Shown here: piece after piece, positions 56,701 through 64,000 of the stretch | Layout: each line of letters begins with the position of its first letter | How positions within the stretch are numbered: position 1 is the first letter of the stretch | Source of the DNA: Saccharicrinis sp963667815 | GTDB lineage: Bacteria > Bacteroidota > Bacteroidia > Bacteroidales > Marinilabiliaceae | Length of the DNA: 64,000 nt | NCBI GenBank assembly: GCA_963667815.1 | Contig: OY764021.1 | Direction: 5' to 3' (one strand) | The notes under the pieces: model-generated | Seen by the model: the letters and a program-made list of their open reading frames with translations, nothing else | Databases searched by the model: none | Told to the model about the DNA's origin: nothing | Program-made: the position numbers and the translations under genes

Positions 56701-56914
56701 ACAAACAGAAGTAAACGCTTTTTTTAAAGAAATTTTTCAAAATTTTGAGCAAGTTGCAACAAGAAAGAATATTACATATCATTTTTCTTCTTCGCACAAG
56801 TATTTTCAATTGTTACTAGATAGAAATAAATTGAAAAAGTGGCTTATAACCTATTGTCTAACGCCTTTAAATTTACACCTGAAAATGGATACATTCAATT
56901 ACATATCAAAATAG
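53759..56914 (+). CDS. Hybrid two-component system (HTCS) regulator, N-terminal part, ends at a frameshift
   Basis: 1051 residues in this frame; the first 1025 or so are a normal HTCS: signal peptide (MRNHILFITICYFLFSFNVRS), two seven-bladed periplasmic propellers built of Reg_prop repeats (GFLWFGSLNGLNRYDG and others), a Y_Y_Y domain, a TM helix at about 866-890, and the dimerisation/phosphoacceptor helix with His918 in NISHEFRTPL. At 56834-56839 the frame leaves the ATPase domain; the last 25 or so residues are not homologous. The next frame continues the protein exactly, so this is the first half of one broken or frameshifted gene, probably the regulator of the divergent SusC/D locus. Confidence 0.85.
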   Translation: MRNHILFITICYFLFSFNVRSENTYKIHNLTTKDGLSQNTITSIKQDKQGFLWFGSLNGLNRYDGNDFFYLQSEYGTKNTLSDSRIKDIYVDSHGYLWIRTNINNINCYDPNLEKFIDIHPWSTQHENVLFTTSGDIWFFGDKTGCLRVKHNEEGITTHFYGFRELDDYAVNFITEDNNGKLWIGTNSGLFVFNDQKLHLITKGLGFHSCIELDSSLFIFTDNSKVYTIDKNSRTITSEISHPFNKHNGYINHTALLSDNNILVTTNNSSYIFNTQTKQSSSANKLFNNQLLTNAFIQYDNKDHLWVYNKSGKLWQYNSLQNNFKAYNLIPPSIVSNIDLERYSIFHDSRNIIWITTYGNGLFAIDQSNNAIKHFSNNENQQEGLKTNYLLSVFEDKSGNIWVGSEYAGLSKITISENQYQSFYPESSDIKKEDKIIRLIHEDKDSNLWIGTKSGSIFIYDKNHNLIAHHHLKGGMPYTLTEDSKGNKWIGTKGNGLIIFKNKEFLSFKTYNKEFQQLDPYAINIYATYLDNKNRMWLGTYGYGLILAEIRNNQLVLQDFPNLLKFQSRIRTIEQDDDSLIWMGGNNGITVFDPDLLIKNRAKIKNYYFDNQNDSSLNNNEVKDIFKDSSGKLWIGTSGGGINQVIQDGKLKNIRFKHFTTTNGLINNIVQGIAEDNHQNLWITTESGISLMHTQTDYFENYHLSDNWKSDLFCESAIDKSKSGKILLGSYNGLYSIYPEELNYSINKEKIILTELKINGIKSIPGYENSPLIQSISNTSDIILQHNQNSLNIKFSVLNYKSSNLYTFMLDGYDTNWNSSTQHNEATYRNIPPGTYTFNVKINNAGDPVNQKETILNITIKKPIWKTTQAVIVYIVLLLIIAFVIFRTNKRISKLSTAVKLEQQLTDYKLRFFTNISHEFRTPLTIIKGTIENLVATPNLNESTKKQISYLERSSNRLLRLINQLLDYQKLQHENLVLDLQQTEVNAFFKEIFQNFEQVATRKNITYHFSSSHKYFQLLLDRNKLKKWLITYCLTPLNLHLKMDTFNYISK

Positions 56915-58047
56915 AGGAGGATACGAATGAACTTACATTTTTAGTTTCTGATAATGGAGAAGGAGTTTCTCCTGAAAAACGGGATATGTTGTTTACTCGT
57001 TTTACACAAATCAAACCTTCAGATTCAGGAACTGGTATTGGACTTAACTTTTCGTACGAATTGATAAAAGTCCATAAAGGCCACATTAAATATAAAGACA
57101 CACAAGAAGGTGGTGCTACTTTTATTGTTACAATTCCAATTATTAAAGAGTATGCTGTATCTAAACCTGTTCATTCTCAAATAAAAGAAACACATTCAAT
57201 AAATCATAAACTAGTAGATCATTCTTCATCTGATCATAAAGAACAAGTTATACCAACTGTTGAAGTTGGTGATAAATATAAAAATTACAAAGTTTTAATT
57301 ATTGAGGATGATCTTGAAGTATCGGATTATCTGGCAGACTTTCTTCAAAATTACTTTGACATAGAAACCGCTATTGATGGACTTGATGGACTAAAAAAAT
57401 GCAGTTTGATTAATCCTCAGTTAATTATTTGTGATGCCATGATGCCTAAACTTAATGGATATGAGGTTATAAAACGTATTAAATCAGATTTTAAAACCTG
57501 TCATATCCCTATTATTATGCTTACTGCACATGCTACTCCTCAACACCAGATTAAAGGTATTGAATCTGGTGCAGATTCATATATAACAAAACCTTTTGAT
57601 TCAAAATACCTGTTAACCAGAGTTGTTAAACTACTAGAACAGAGAGAAGTTTTACATCAAAAATTTGCCAATGAACCTGGATTAGTAATTGAACCAAACC
57701 TTCCTGTTGATAAGGATAATGAGTTTATTAAAAAGATTAATGTAATTATTGATAAAAACCTTGACAATGCCGAGTTTTCCATAGATGACTTTTATGAAAA
57801 GATGAATATGGGCAGAACATTGTTCTATAAAAAAGTTAAATCATTAACCGGATTTACTCCCAACGAATATCTCCGTGTAATTAGGATGAAAAAGGCAGCA
57901 GAGTTGCTATTATCTACTAATTTAAATGTTTCAGAAGTAGCCTTTAAGGTGGGTAATAACAATCCTTTTTATTTTAGTAAATGTTTCAAAAATCAGTTTG
58001 GTGTAGCACCATCTGAATATGCAAAATCAAATGCTCACAGAAAATAG
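56839..58047 (+). CDS. HTCS regulator, C-terminal part (ATPase, receiver, AraC-type HTH) after the frameshift
   Basis: 402 residues from a GTG. It opens mid-domain with AYNLLSNAFKFTPENG (N box of the histidine-kinase ATPase), then VSDNGEGVSP and GTGIGLNFSYELIK. A receiver domain follows with phospho-acceptor Asp199 in LIICDAMMPKLNG, then an AraC-type HTH (FYEKMNMGRTLFYKKVKSLTGF, VAFKVGNNNPFYFSKCFKNQFGVAPSEY). It completes the preceding ORF; joined, they would make about 1429 residues, the usual HTCS length. By itself it lacks sensor and membrane anchor, so a free-standing gene is unlikely. Confidence 0.85.
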   Translation: MAYNLLSNAFKFTPENGYIQLHIKIEEDTNELTFLVSDNGEGVSPEKRDMLFTRFTQIKPSDSGTGIGLNFSYELIKVHKGHIKYKDTQEGGATFIVTIPIIKEYAVSKPVHSQIKETHSINHKLVDHSSSDHKEQVIPTVEVGDKYKNYKVLIIEDDLEVSDYLADFLQNYFDIETAIDGLDGLKKCSLINPQLIICDAMMPKLNGYEVIKRIKSDFKTCHIPIIMLTAHATPQHQIKGIESGADSYITKPFDSKYLLTRVVKLLEQREVLHQKFANEPGLVIEPNLPVDKDNEFIKKINVIIDKNLDNAEFSIDDFYEKMNMGRTLFYKKVKSLTGFTPNEYLRVIRMKKAAELLLSTNLNVSEVAFKVGNNNPFYFSKCFKNQFGVAPSEYAKSNAHRK

Positions 58048-58119
58048 AATAGAAACCAAACTGAGAATTACAGAACCAAATATACCCCACTACTAGCCTA
58101 AATCAAGTCTCCCACTCCA

Positions 58120-58390
58120 ATATTCCATATCTCATCGACTCCTTATCACAACATCATCGCAAATAGATGGCCTTGATGTTGCAATAATGTTGTGTCCAGT
58201 TTACAAAACTTTGCCTAGCTGTTCCAACCCAGTCCCGATCACGTTGCGATGCAGTTGCGATAAATTTGCGATGCGGTTGCGTAAAATTGCGATACCTTTG
58301 CGATAAACCCGTGTAGAATTGCGATAAAAAAGTCTGAATTGGGTCTGTTTCTGCTTCAAAATATGCATTTTCAAAAACTTGCAAAATAGA
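58120..58390. repeat. Degenerate helically phased TTGCGAT repeat block
   Basis: Six exact TTGCGAT heptamers, plus TTGCGTA and looser variants, occur mostly 10-12 bp apart between about 58240 and 58325, with weaker units before. The block contains GTGTAGAATTGCGA near 58311, identical to the end of the TTCGCA block near 28137. It fills most of the 358-bp gap between the HTCS and the histidine kinase gene. A crossing 76-codon minus-strand ORF is treated as an artefact. Confidence 0.7.
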
Positions 58391-58405
58391 ATAGAACTAA
58401 TCTTC

Positions 58406-59761
58406 TTATCCCTTAGGTAATGTTATAATAAATGTAGTTCCTTTTCCAACTTCACTAACCACATTAAATTTACAGTTGTTGAGTTTCAAGAATTCATTAC
58501 AAATAATCAGGCCTAATCCTGAGCCTTTTTCATTATTTGTTCCGTAAGTAGATTTTGTGTTTTTTATTTGAAATAAATTTGCACGAGTATTTTCATTCAT
58601 ACCCACGCCATAGTCTCTTATACTAATCTCTATTTCATTTCCTTTTTCAATGGAAAAAATATCAATCTGACTCCCTGCAAACGAAAACTTAATCGCATTA
58701 TTTAGAATATTTCTGATAACTATATCAATCATATCCTTATCAGCATAAACTACTACTTCATCCAACACATCATTTTTTACTTCTATATTTTTAGTTTCTA
58801 AATTTTGTTGATATAAACGAATATTAGATTTTATTACCTGATTGATTAAGAAGTTTGTTTTGCTGGTCTTTATTGTATCAAACTGTGTACGCGACCAATT
58901 TAATAGGTTTTGCGTCAATTGATTTAAGCTAATGACTGATTCAGATATGCCTTGAATGAGTTTATTTTGTTCCTGAATAGTATTACTACCAATATTATTA
59001 TTTAGTAAATCAGTGAACGTACTTAAAGTAGATAAAGGATTGATTAAATCATGTGATATTATTGAAAATAGTTTATTTTTAGTTGTATTGGCGATCTCCA
59101 GCTCTTTGTTTTGAATTTCAATATACTCTATATTGGCTTTAAGTTTAATATTTAATTCATTTAACTCTTTGGCCTGTATTTGAATTTCTTTTTGATTATT
59201 CTCTATCTGTATTTCCTTTTTTATTCGGGTTTTCTTAAAATAAACAGACAGGTAATATATTAAACCTAAAGTAATTAATATACAACTTGCTTTTACATAA
59301 GGTAATAAATATACCGGAAAAGTAACCATTTGATGGTGTGGTATAAACTCCAGTTCCCCTCCCAGAAACAATACAATATTTACAATAAAAAGAACATGTG
59401 AAAATTTAATTTTTTTCTCATTATTAATTGAAAATGATAACATTGAAAAAATAAGGAGTAAATAATGAATCCCTGTCTTACTTCCAAAAATATAAAAGGC
59501 TAAGAAAACCAGTAAAAGCTCTGTTCCGATTATAAAAGTATACGTAACTAAATTATATTTTTCTTTACTAATCCAATAAAAATAAAAAGGATGAAATAAC
59601 AAACTACTTCCTATTGTATATACTGCAGGATTATATTTCCTATCAAATAAAATCAAATAAAACAGCAAGTACAGCACATGAACGCCAACCGAAGACCATA
59701 AAGATATTTTTAAGGTTTGATGTTTAAACACCTGTTCTATTTTCCTGTAACTACTACTCAT
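58406..59761 (-). CDS. Membrane-bound sensor histidine kinase
   Basis: A 451-residue kinase with about six TM helices (between residues 20 and 173), a coiled-coil linker (KKEIQIENNQKEIQIQAKEL), a HisKA helix with His237 in IISHDLINPLS, and an HATPase domain (IRNILNNAIKFSFAG N box, IRDYGVGMNE, GSGLGLIICNEF). It has no periplasmic sensor domain of note and no receiver domain. It lies 71 bp downstream of the second HTCS in the same direction, so the two may be co-expressed. No partner response regulator is nearby; the signal is unknown. Confidence 0.9.
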   Translation of the reverse strand: MSSSYRKIEQVFKHQTLKISLWSSVGVHVLYLLFYLILFDRKYNPAVYTIGSSLLFHPFYFYWISKEKYNLVTYTFIIGTELLLVFLAFYIFGSKTGIHYLLLIFSMLSFSINNEKKIKFSHVLFIVNIVLFLGGELEFIPHHQMVTFPVYLLPYVKASCILITLGLIYYLSVYFKKTRIKKEIQIENNQKEIQIQAKELNELNIKLKANIEYIEIQNKELEIANTTKNKLFSIISHDLINPLSTLSTFTDLLNNNIGSNTIQEQNKLIQGISESVISLNQLTQNLLNWSRTQFDTIKTSKTNFLINQVIKSNIRLYQQNLETKNIEVKNDVLDEVVVYADKDMIDIVIRNILNNAIKFSFAGSQIDIFSIEKGNEIEISIRDYGVGMNENTRANLFQIKNTKSTYGTNNEKGSGLGLIICNEFLKLNNCKFNVVSEVGKGTTFIITLPKG

Positions 59762-59832
59762 TTAAATAAGAATGAATAAAATTTTAAATCTTATTCAAAT
59801 TAGGAAAATTTAAGGAGTTATATTCTAAATAT

Positions 59833-62800
59833 TTACTCCTTTTTACTCTTTTTTACATATGCAGTTGGTAGCATGCCATACTCCTCCTTAAAATATTTAC
59901 TAAAATAACGAGGACTATTAAACCCTACTTCATAAGCTACTTCAGCAACGTTCATCTGACTTTTTTCGAGTAATTGAGCACCTCGCTTCAGACGTATGAT
60001 GCGCATAAATTCAACCGGTGACTTACCGGTAATTGCTAATAATTTTTTGTACAAATACACCCTACTCATTCCTAATTCCCGACTCAAATCTTCAACTGAG
60101 AATTTAGATTCAGAAATGTTCTTTTCAACCAATGCAACAGCCTTCTTAATCAACTTCTCATCCATAGAAGTAATTTGAATATCACTAGGACTTATGTCTA
60201 CGGTTTTCTGAAATTTCTTTTGAAACTTACTTCTCTTTTCCAGTAACTTATCTATTCGTAATAGCAGCAAATCCATATTAAATGGCTTTGTTATGTAATC
60301 ATCCGCACCTATCTCTAATCCCTTAATTTTGTCTTCATCTGCGGTACGAGCAGTTAATAATATTATAGGAATATGCGACGTTCTGATATCTTCTCTGAGC
60401 GATTTACATAACTCAAGACCATCCATATTTGGCATCATCACATCACTAATAATTAAATCGGGATGTACTTTATGCACTTTATCCAATCCTATCGAACCAT
60501 CCTGTGCTTCATAAATAATAAATCTGTCTTCCAATGCCTCATGCATAAAGGTTCTAAAATCTACATTATCTTCAACTAGTAAAATAACTGGTTTTTCTTT
60601 TGATTTTTTATCTCCTTCTACTGGCTCTTCTACAGATTCATCTGCAATTTCTTCTTTTTCTTCAACACCAGGTTCAATTATAGTTTGATCTAATGGCAGC
60701 GTAACCATAAAATGAGCACCTTCACCTTTTTTACTTTCTACCCTGATGGTACCATTATGCAACTGCACCATTTCTTTTGCAAGATTCAATCCAATACCAC
60801 TACCAGATAAGCCGAGTTTCTTATTATTTTCTGATTGATAAAAGCGAACAAAAATATTTTCTAACTCACTTTCCTCAATGCCTACTCCTGAATCCTTAAC
60901 GCCTATTTCTACAATACCTTCTTGTTGTTTTATATCTAAATGCAGTACAACTTTTCCTTTTTCAGGAGTAAACTTCAATGCATTGGAAAGAAGATTCATC
61001 ATTACCTTCTGAAGCTTTTCTCTATCAAAATTAAACATGAAATGCTCCATATTTTTTTCAAAAGAATAAGTAATGTTCTTTTTGGCAAACTCATCTTTAA
61101 AATGCGTATTTAATTCTTGTAAAAAGTGAACTACATCACCATAAGATGGATTATAACGTAAACCATGTAATTCCAGCTTTCTAAAGTCTAACAACTGATT
61201 TACCAGACCTAACAGATGTTTTGCATTCCTATCAATGGTTTGGAGTAGTTTCTTATCTGATTCTGAATTGACCTTTTTAAGAAGCCTGTCGAGTGGAGTA
61301 AGAATCAACGTTAAAGGCGTTCTAAATTCATGACTTACGTTAGTTAGGAAACGTAATTTCATTTCATCCATTTCATGATTTCGCTTTGCCTGAATACGTT
61401 CCTGCTCAATCGTAAATTTTAAACGCTCTTTACGAAGCATTGAATATCGTAAATAGGCCAAAATCAACAATATGATTAGTATATACAATGAATAAGCCCA
61501 AGGCGTTGCATAAAAAGGAGGTAAAACAGTAACGTGTAATTCTGCATAATCATGATTCCATAAGCCATCATTGTTAGCAGCCTTCACCTTTAAAGTATAA
61601 GAACCTGCATTTAAGTTTGTATAAGTTACTTCTCGTAACTCTCCTGCTTCACGCCAATCATTATCAAATCCCTCTAATTTAAATTTAAACTTCATCTTAC
61701 TCGGAATGAAGAAATCCAGGGCAGAAAAACCTATGGTAAACACATTCATTGAGTGCTTTAGCTGAATGGTATCTGTTGATGTTAACGATTTGGTTAATAA
61801 AATTTTATTGTTGATTTTTAAATTAGGTTTTACGGTTTCGTTAAAAACCTGAAGTTTAGTAAAAACAACTTTAGGTAACTCTCTGTTGTATTTAATATTT
61901 TTAGGCTGAAACATATTAAAACCATTTGCTCCTCCAAAAATCAATTCGTTTTTAGATGTTTTATAAGCCGATTGCGTATTAAATTCCTTCCCTTGTAATC
62001 CATCTTCTTTAGTATAGTCATAAATAGAAAATGAATATTCTTCGCCAGGTAAAGATTGGTTTACAACCACCTGGCTTAATCCATTTGATTTACTAATCCA
62101 TATAGATTGATACTCATCCTCTAATAAACACTTCATAATATCCTCGGGCAGGCCGTCCTCAGCTGTAAAGTTTTTAATAAAATCGGTATTTGGATTTAAA
62201 ACGGTTAAACCTTCTCGTGATGCAATCCACAGAAGTCCTCTTGAATCTTCTAATACTGCGTTAATAGATTTTATTGTCAGGGGTAATGCCTGCTTCAAAT
62301 TTTTAACCGGATGATGTTTATATCTTTTCTCTTTTACATCATAAAATGCCACACCATTGGCTGTTGCCATAAAAAGATTCCCATTTTTTAGCTTGTATAT
62401 TTGTAACACAAATGGCGACTGCGGTTCAATAGATCCATTATTTTCAAGAGGTTTAAATACCTCTTTTCTCTTATCAAATTGCACTACACCTCCACCTAAT
62501 GTTCCTATTATCAATTGATCCGGATCTACCTGAGTAATTGACCAAATATTATTGTTTGGTAAGCTAAATTTATTTTCCTCATCGTGAATAAAATGTTTAA
62601 AATTAGCTCCATCAAAACGGTCTAATCCTCCGGTGAAAGTTCCAATCCACAAAAGGCCTTTATCATCTATATACAAACTCACAATAACATTATTGCATAA
62701 AGAATTACGCTTATTGGTTTGATGTGTATAAACTTTATAATTTTTCTTCTGCCTATCAAAGTAAATTAATCCTCCTCCATTGGTTCCGATCCACAAATTG

Positions 62801-63924
62801 CCTTTTTTATCTTCAACAAAACAATTAACATCATTATAGGGTAAACTTGATGGATCAGATACTAAATACTGATAATGAGGAAACTTATAGACACTCTCAT
62901 GATAATAACAGATTCCTTTTTTATAAGTTCCAACCCAAACAATTCCTTTATCATCAAGATATAAATCTGTGATTGAATTCTGTGATAAACTTTTTTCATT
63001 GTCAGGTTGCTCTTGTAAAAGTTTAATTTCGCCAGAATACTTGTTTAGAATATTAATTCCTCCATGATCTGTTCCAATCCAGATTTTTCCTTTTTCATCC
63101 TGAATAATTTTGGTAACAATATTACTACACAACTTTATGTCTGTAGTTCGGGTATCATAATGTTCCCAGGTATTTGAGCGAGACTTGTAATGCTGAATTC
63201 CGTTATAATTGGCATAAAACCATATATCATCTTCATTATCTACAAAAATTCTAGTACTCAAACTATCTACCCCAAGCTTACCTTTTAGATAATTATCTGT
63301 ATTTAATAACTGATAAGTATCCTTATTAAAACTCTGAATTTCTCCATTACTAAACAAATAATAAAACGCAGAACCTGCCTGAACAAAATCTACAATACTA
63401 TGCTTGCTTTGCTTGTCCATTGGCCAGGGAAATTCTAATACTTTCTTTTCATAATTATAAAGTTCAGCATATTGTTTAGAATATCTTTTAATCCAAAAAT
63501 TTTTCTGTTCATCAACATAAATCAATTCTATTTCAGAGCTAATTCCTTGTATACCTAAAACGTCATCAATATTGGTTATAAAATGTTCCTGATCAAATAA
63601 ATAAACCACATAACTATCTCTGGTTTCAATCCATAAATTCCCCTTTTTATCTTCCTGAATAGTTTCAATATAATTATCTACAATTGAGGAAGTATCGCCA
63701 ATAGAATGCTTATAATTAACAAATTCAGTTCCATCAAACCGGCTTAAACCTGCTGTAGTTCCAATCCAAACAAAACCGCGTGAATCTTTAAAGAAACAGG
63801 TTACCTGATTATTCACTAAACCATCAAGGTTATCTAATTTTAAAAAAGAGTACTGCGTATTTGCATTTAGTTGAATGGAACTTATAGTAAATAATATAAT
63901 TATAAGAAATCTTAACTTGGACAT
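59833..63924 (-). CDS. Hybrid two-component system (HTCS) regulator, intact
   Basis: A 1363-residue single-polypeptide sensor/regulator. Order: signal peptide (MSKLRFLIIILFTISSIQLNA), two periplasmic propellers of Reg_prop repeats (GFVWIGTTAGLSRFDG, GNLWIGTNGGGLIYFD, GLLWIASREGLTVLN), a Y_Y_Y domain (about 745-805), TM (about 808-830), His865 in NVSHEFRTPL, ATPase (NLLSNALKFTPEKG, GSGIGLNLAKEM), receiver with Asp1161 in LIISDVMMPNMDG, and a C-terminal AraC-type HTH. It would sense a periplasmic oligosaccharide and activate glycan genes. Its target is not certain; a gene cluster to the right or the GH2/GH10 genes are candidates. Confidence 0.95.
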   Translation of the reverse strand: MSKLRFLIIILFTISSIQLNANTQYSFLKLDNLDGLVNNQVTCFFKDSRGFVWIGTTAGLSRFDGTEFVNYKHSIGDTSSIVDNYIETIQEDKKGNLWIETRDSYVVYLFDQEHFITNIDDVLGIQGISSEIELIYVDEQKNFWIKRYSKQYAELYNYEKKVLEFPWPMDKQSKHSIVDFVQAGSAFYYLFSNGEIQSFNKDTYQLLNTDNYLKGKLGVDSLSTRIFVDNEDDIWFYANYNGIQHYKSRSNTWEHYDTRTTDIKLCSNIVTKIIQDEKGKIWIGTDHGGINILNKYSGEIKLLQEQPDNEKSLSQNSITDLYLDDKGIVWVGTYKKGICYYHESVYKFPHYQYLVSDPSSLPYNDVNCFVEDKKGNLWIGTNGGGLIYFDRQKKNYKVYTHQTNKRNSLCNNVIVSLYIDDKGLLWIGTFTGGLDRFDGANFKHFIHDEENKFSLPNNNIWSITQVDPDQLIIGTLGGGVVQFDKRKEVFKPLENNGSIEPQSPFVLQIYKLKNGNLFMATANGVAFYDVKEKRYKHHPVKNLKQALPLTIKSINAVLEDSRGLLWIASREGLTVLNPNTDFIKNFTAEDGLPEDIMKCLLEDEYQSIWISKSNGLSQVVVNQSLPGEEYSFSIYDYTKEDGLQGKEFNTQSAYKTSKNELIFGGANGFNMFQPKNIKYNRELPKVVFTKLQVFNETVKPNLKINNKILLTKSLTSTDTIQLKHSMNVFTIGFSALDFFIPSKMKFKFKLEGFDNDWREAGELREVTYTNLNAGSYTLKVKAANNDGLWNHDYAELHVTVLPPFYATPWAYSLYILIILLILAYLRYSMLRKERLKFTIEQERIQAKRNHEMDEMKLRFLTNVSHEFRTPLTLILTPLDRLLKKVNSESDKKLLQTIDRNAKHLLGLVNQLLDFRKLELHGLRYNPSYGDVVHFLQELNTHFKDEFAKKNITYSFEKNMEHFMFNFDREKLQKVMMNLLSNALKFTPEKGKVVLHLDIKQQEGIVEIGVKDSGVGIEESELENIFVRFYQSENNKKLGLSGSGIGLNLAKEMVQLHNGTIRVESKKGEGAHFMVTLPLDQTIIEPGVEEKEEIADESVEEPVEGDKKSKEKPVILLVEDNVDFRTFMHEALEDRFIIYEAQDGSIGLDKVHKVHPDLIISDVMMPNMDGLELCKSLREDIRTSHIPIILLTARTADEDKIKGLEIGADDYITKPFNMDLLLLRIDKLLEKRSKFQKKFQKTVDISPSDIQITSMDEKLIKKAVALVEKNISESKFSVEDLSRELGMSRVYLYKKLLAITGKSPVEFMRIIRLKRGAQLLEKSQMNVAEVAYEVGFNSPRYFSKYFKEEYGMLPTAYVKKSKKE

Positions 63925-63952
63925 GGGATCATTGATTTATGCTGAAAAATAA

Positions 63953-63980
63953 CAAAAAAGGGATAGTTTTTACTATCCCT
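63953..63980 (-). terminator. Terminator of an off-window gene, 29 bp before the second HTCS
   Basis: AGGGATAGT at 63959-63967 and ACTATCCCT at 63972-63980 form a perfect 9-bp stem with a four-base loop. On the minus strand it is followed by six Ts, so it ends a gene lying to the right of the window. Transcription of the HTCS must start in the short remaining space or read through. Confidence 0.8.
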
Positions 63981-64000
63981 CTGTACATTATTGAATTTTA

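Noticed and set aside
56839..58047. C-terminal HTCS half as an independent response regulator gene
   Set aside because: It begins inside a kinase ATPase domain and continues the preceding ORF without loss of homology, so it is the rest of a frameshifted gene.
58154..58384. 76-codon minus-strand ORF between the HTCS and the kinase
   Set aside because: It spans the TTGCGAT repeat block and its middle part is repetitive; it is best explained as an open frame within a repeat.
1..64000. tRNA, rRNA genes, prophage or transposase genes
   Set aside because: Scanning for tRNA T-loop patterns and transposase-like proteins found none; the only mobile-element hint is the REP-like palindrome at 122-180.

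Overview
The window comes from an AT-rich member of the Bacteroidota, most like a marine or anaerobic Bacteroidales/Marinilabiliales glycan degrader. The evidence is a SusC/SusD pair, two hybrid two-component systems (HTCS), many secreted or lipoprotein glycosidases, TAnnTTTG-type -7 promoter elements, mostly absent Shine-Dalgarno sites, and a radical-SAM/lipoprotein pair of a Bacteroidales type. No organism name can be read from the sequence.

Layout. (1) 1-8592, minus strand: a hemicellulose-oligosaccharide operon in the order GH31 (alpha-xylosidase-like), GH3, GH42, GPH sugar symporter, then the first 29 codons of a GH94 cellobiose-type phosphorylase cut by the window edge. This set fits xyloglucan or cello-oligosaccharide breakdown. 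(2) 8873-11712, plus: a Nudix/winged-helix (NrtR/AraR-like) regulator followed by an SDR mannonate oxidoreductase and mannonate dehydratase UxuA (hexuronate catabolism), closed by a terminator. (3) 11828-13368, minus: radical SAM/SPASM enzyme with its partner lipoprotein. A divergent, previously uncalled 51-codon ORF with a CPNC motif (13644-13799) has its own terminator. (4) 13888-18145, minus: a thiamine salvage operon thiM-thiE-tenA-thiL-thiD under a TPP riboswitch. (5) 18232-22382: an alpha/beta-hydrolase-like protein, a GH43-type lipoprotein, an MscS channel and a small membrane protein. (6) 22612-28221, minus: GH10 xylanase and a second GPH symporter, then a solitary periplasmic sugar-binding lipoprotein flanked by about 180-bp imperfect direct repeats, then a block of degenerate TTCGCA repeats. 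(7) 28222-33760: GH2 plus SGNH acetylesterase (minus) and a divergent GH5 endoglucanase.

(8) 33876-53368, minus: a pectin/rhamnogalacturonan polysaccharide utilization locus: SusC, SusD, a PL1 plus GH43-like fusion, two large six-hairpin-type glycosidase-like proteins, an acetylesterase, GH105, and two GH28 enzymes, ending in a terminator. (9) 53759-58047, plus: a divergent HTCS that is split by a one-base frameshift in an A tract. (10) 58048-63924: a second degenerate repeat block (TTGCGAT), a membrane histidine kinase, and a second, intact HTCS.

How the genes work together. Endo-acting enzymes (PL1, GH28, GH10, GH5) with acetylesterases open plant cell-wall polymers; SusC/D imports the fragments; GH105, GH2, GH43, GH3, GH31 and GH42 trim them; the GPH symporters and GH94 handle sugars at and inside the inner membrane; UxuA and the SDR enzyme feed uronates to central metabolism. 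The strongest new observations are: a 20-bp box shared by the SusC and PL1 promoters at identical spacing from their -7 elements (a candidate HTCS operator); the HTCS frameshift at a G AAA AAG site; the duplicated DNA around the orphan sugar-binding protein; the two helically phased repeat blocks; and the small CPNC ORF beside the radical SAM pair.
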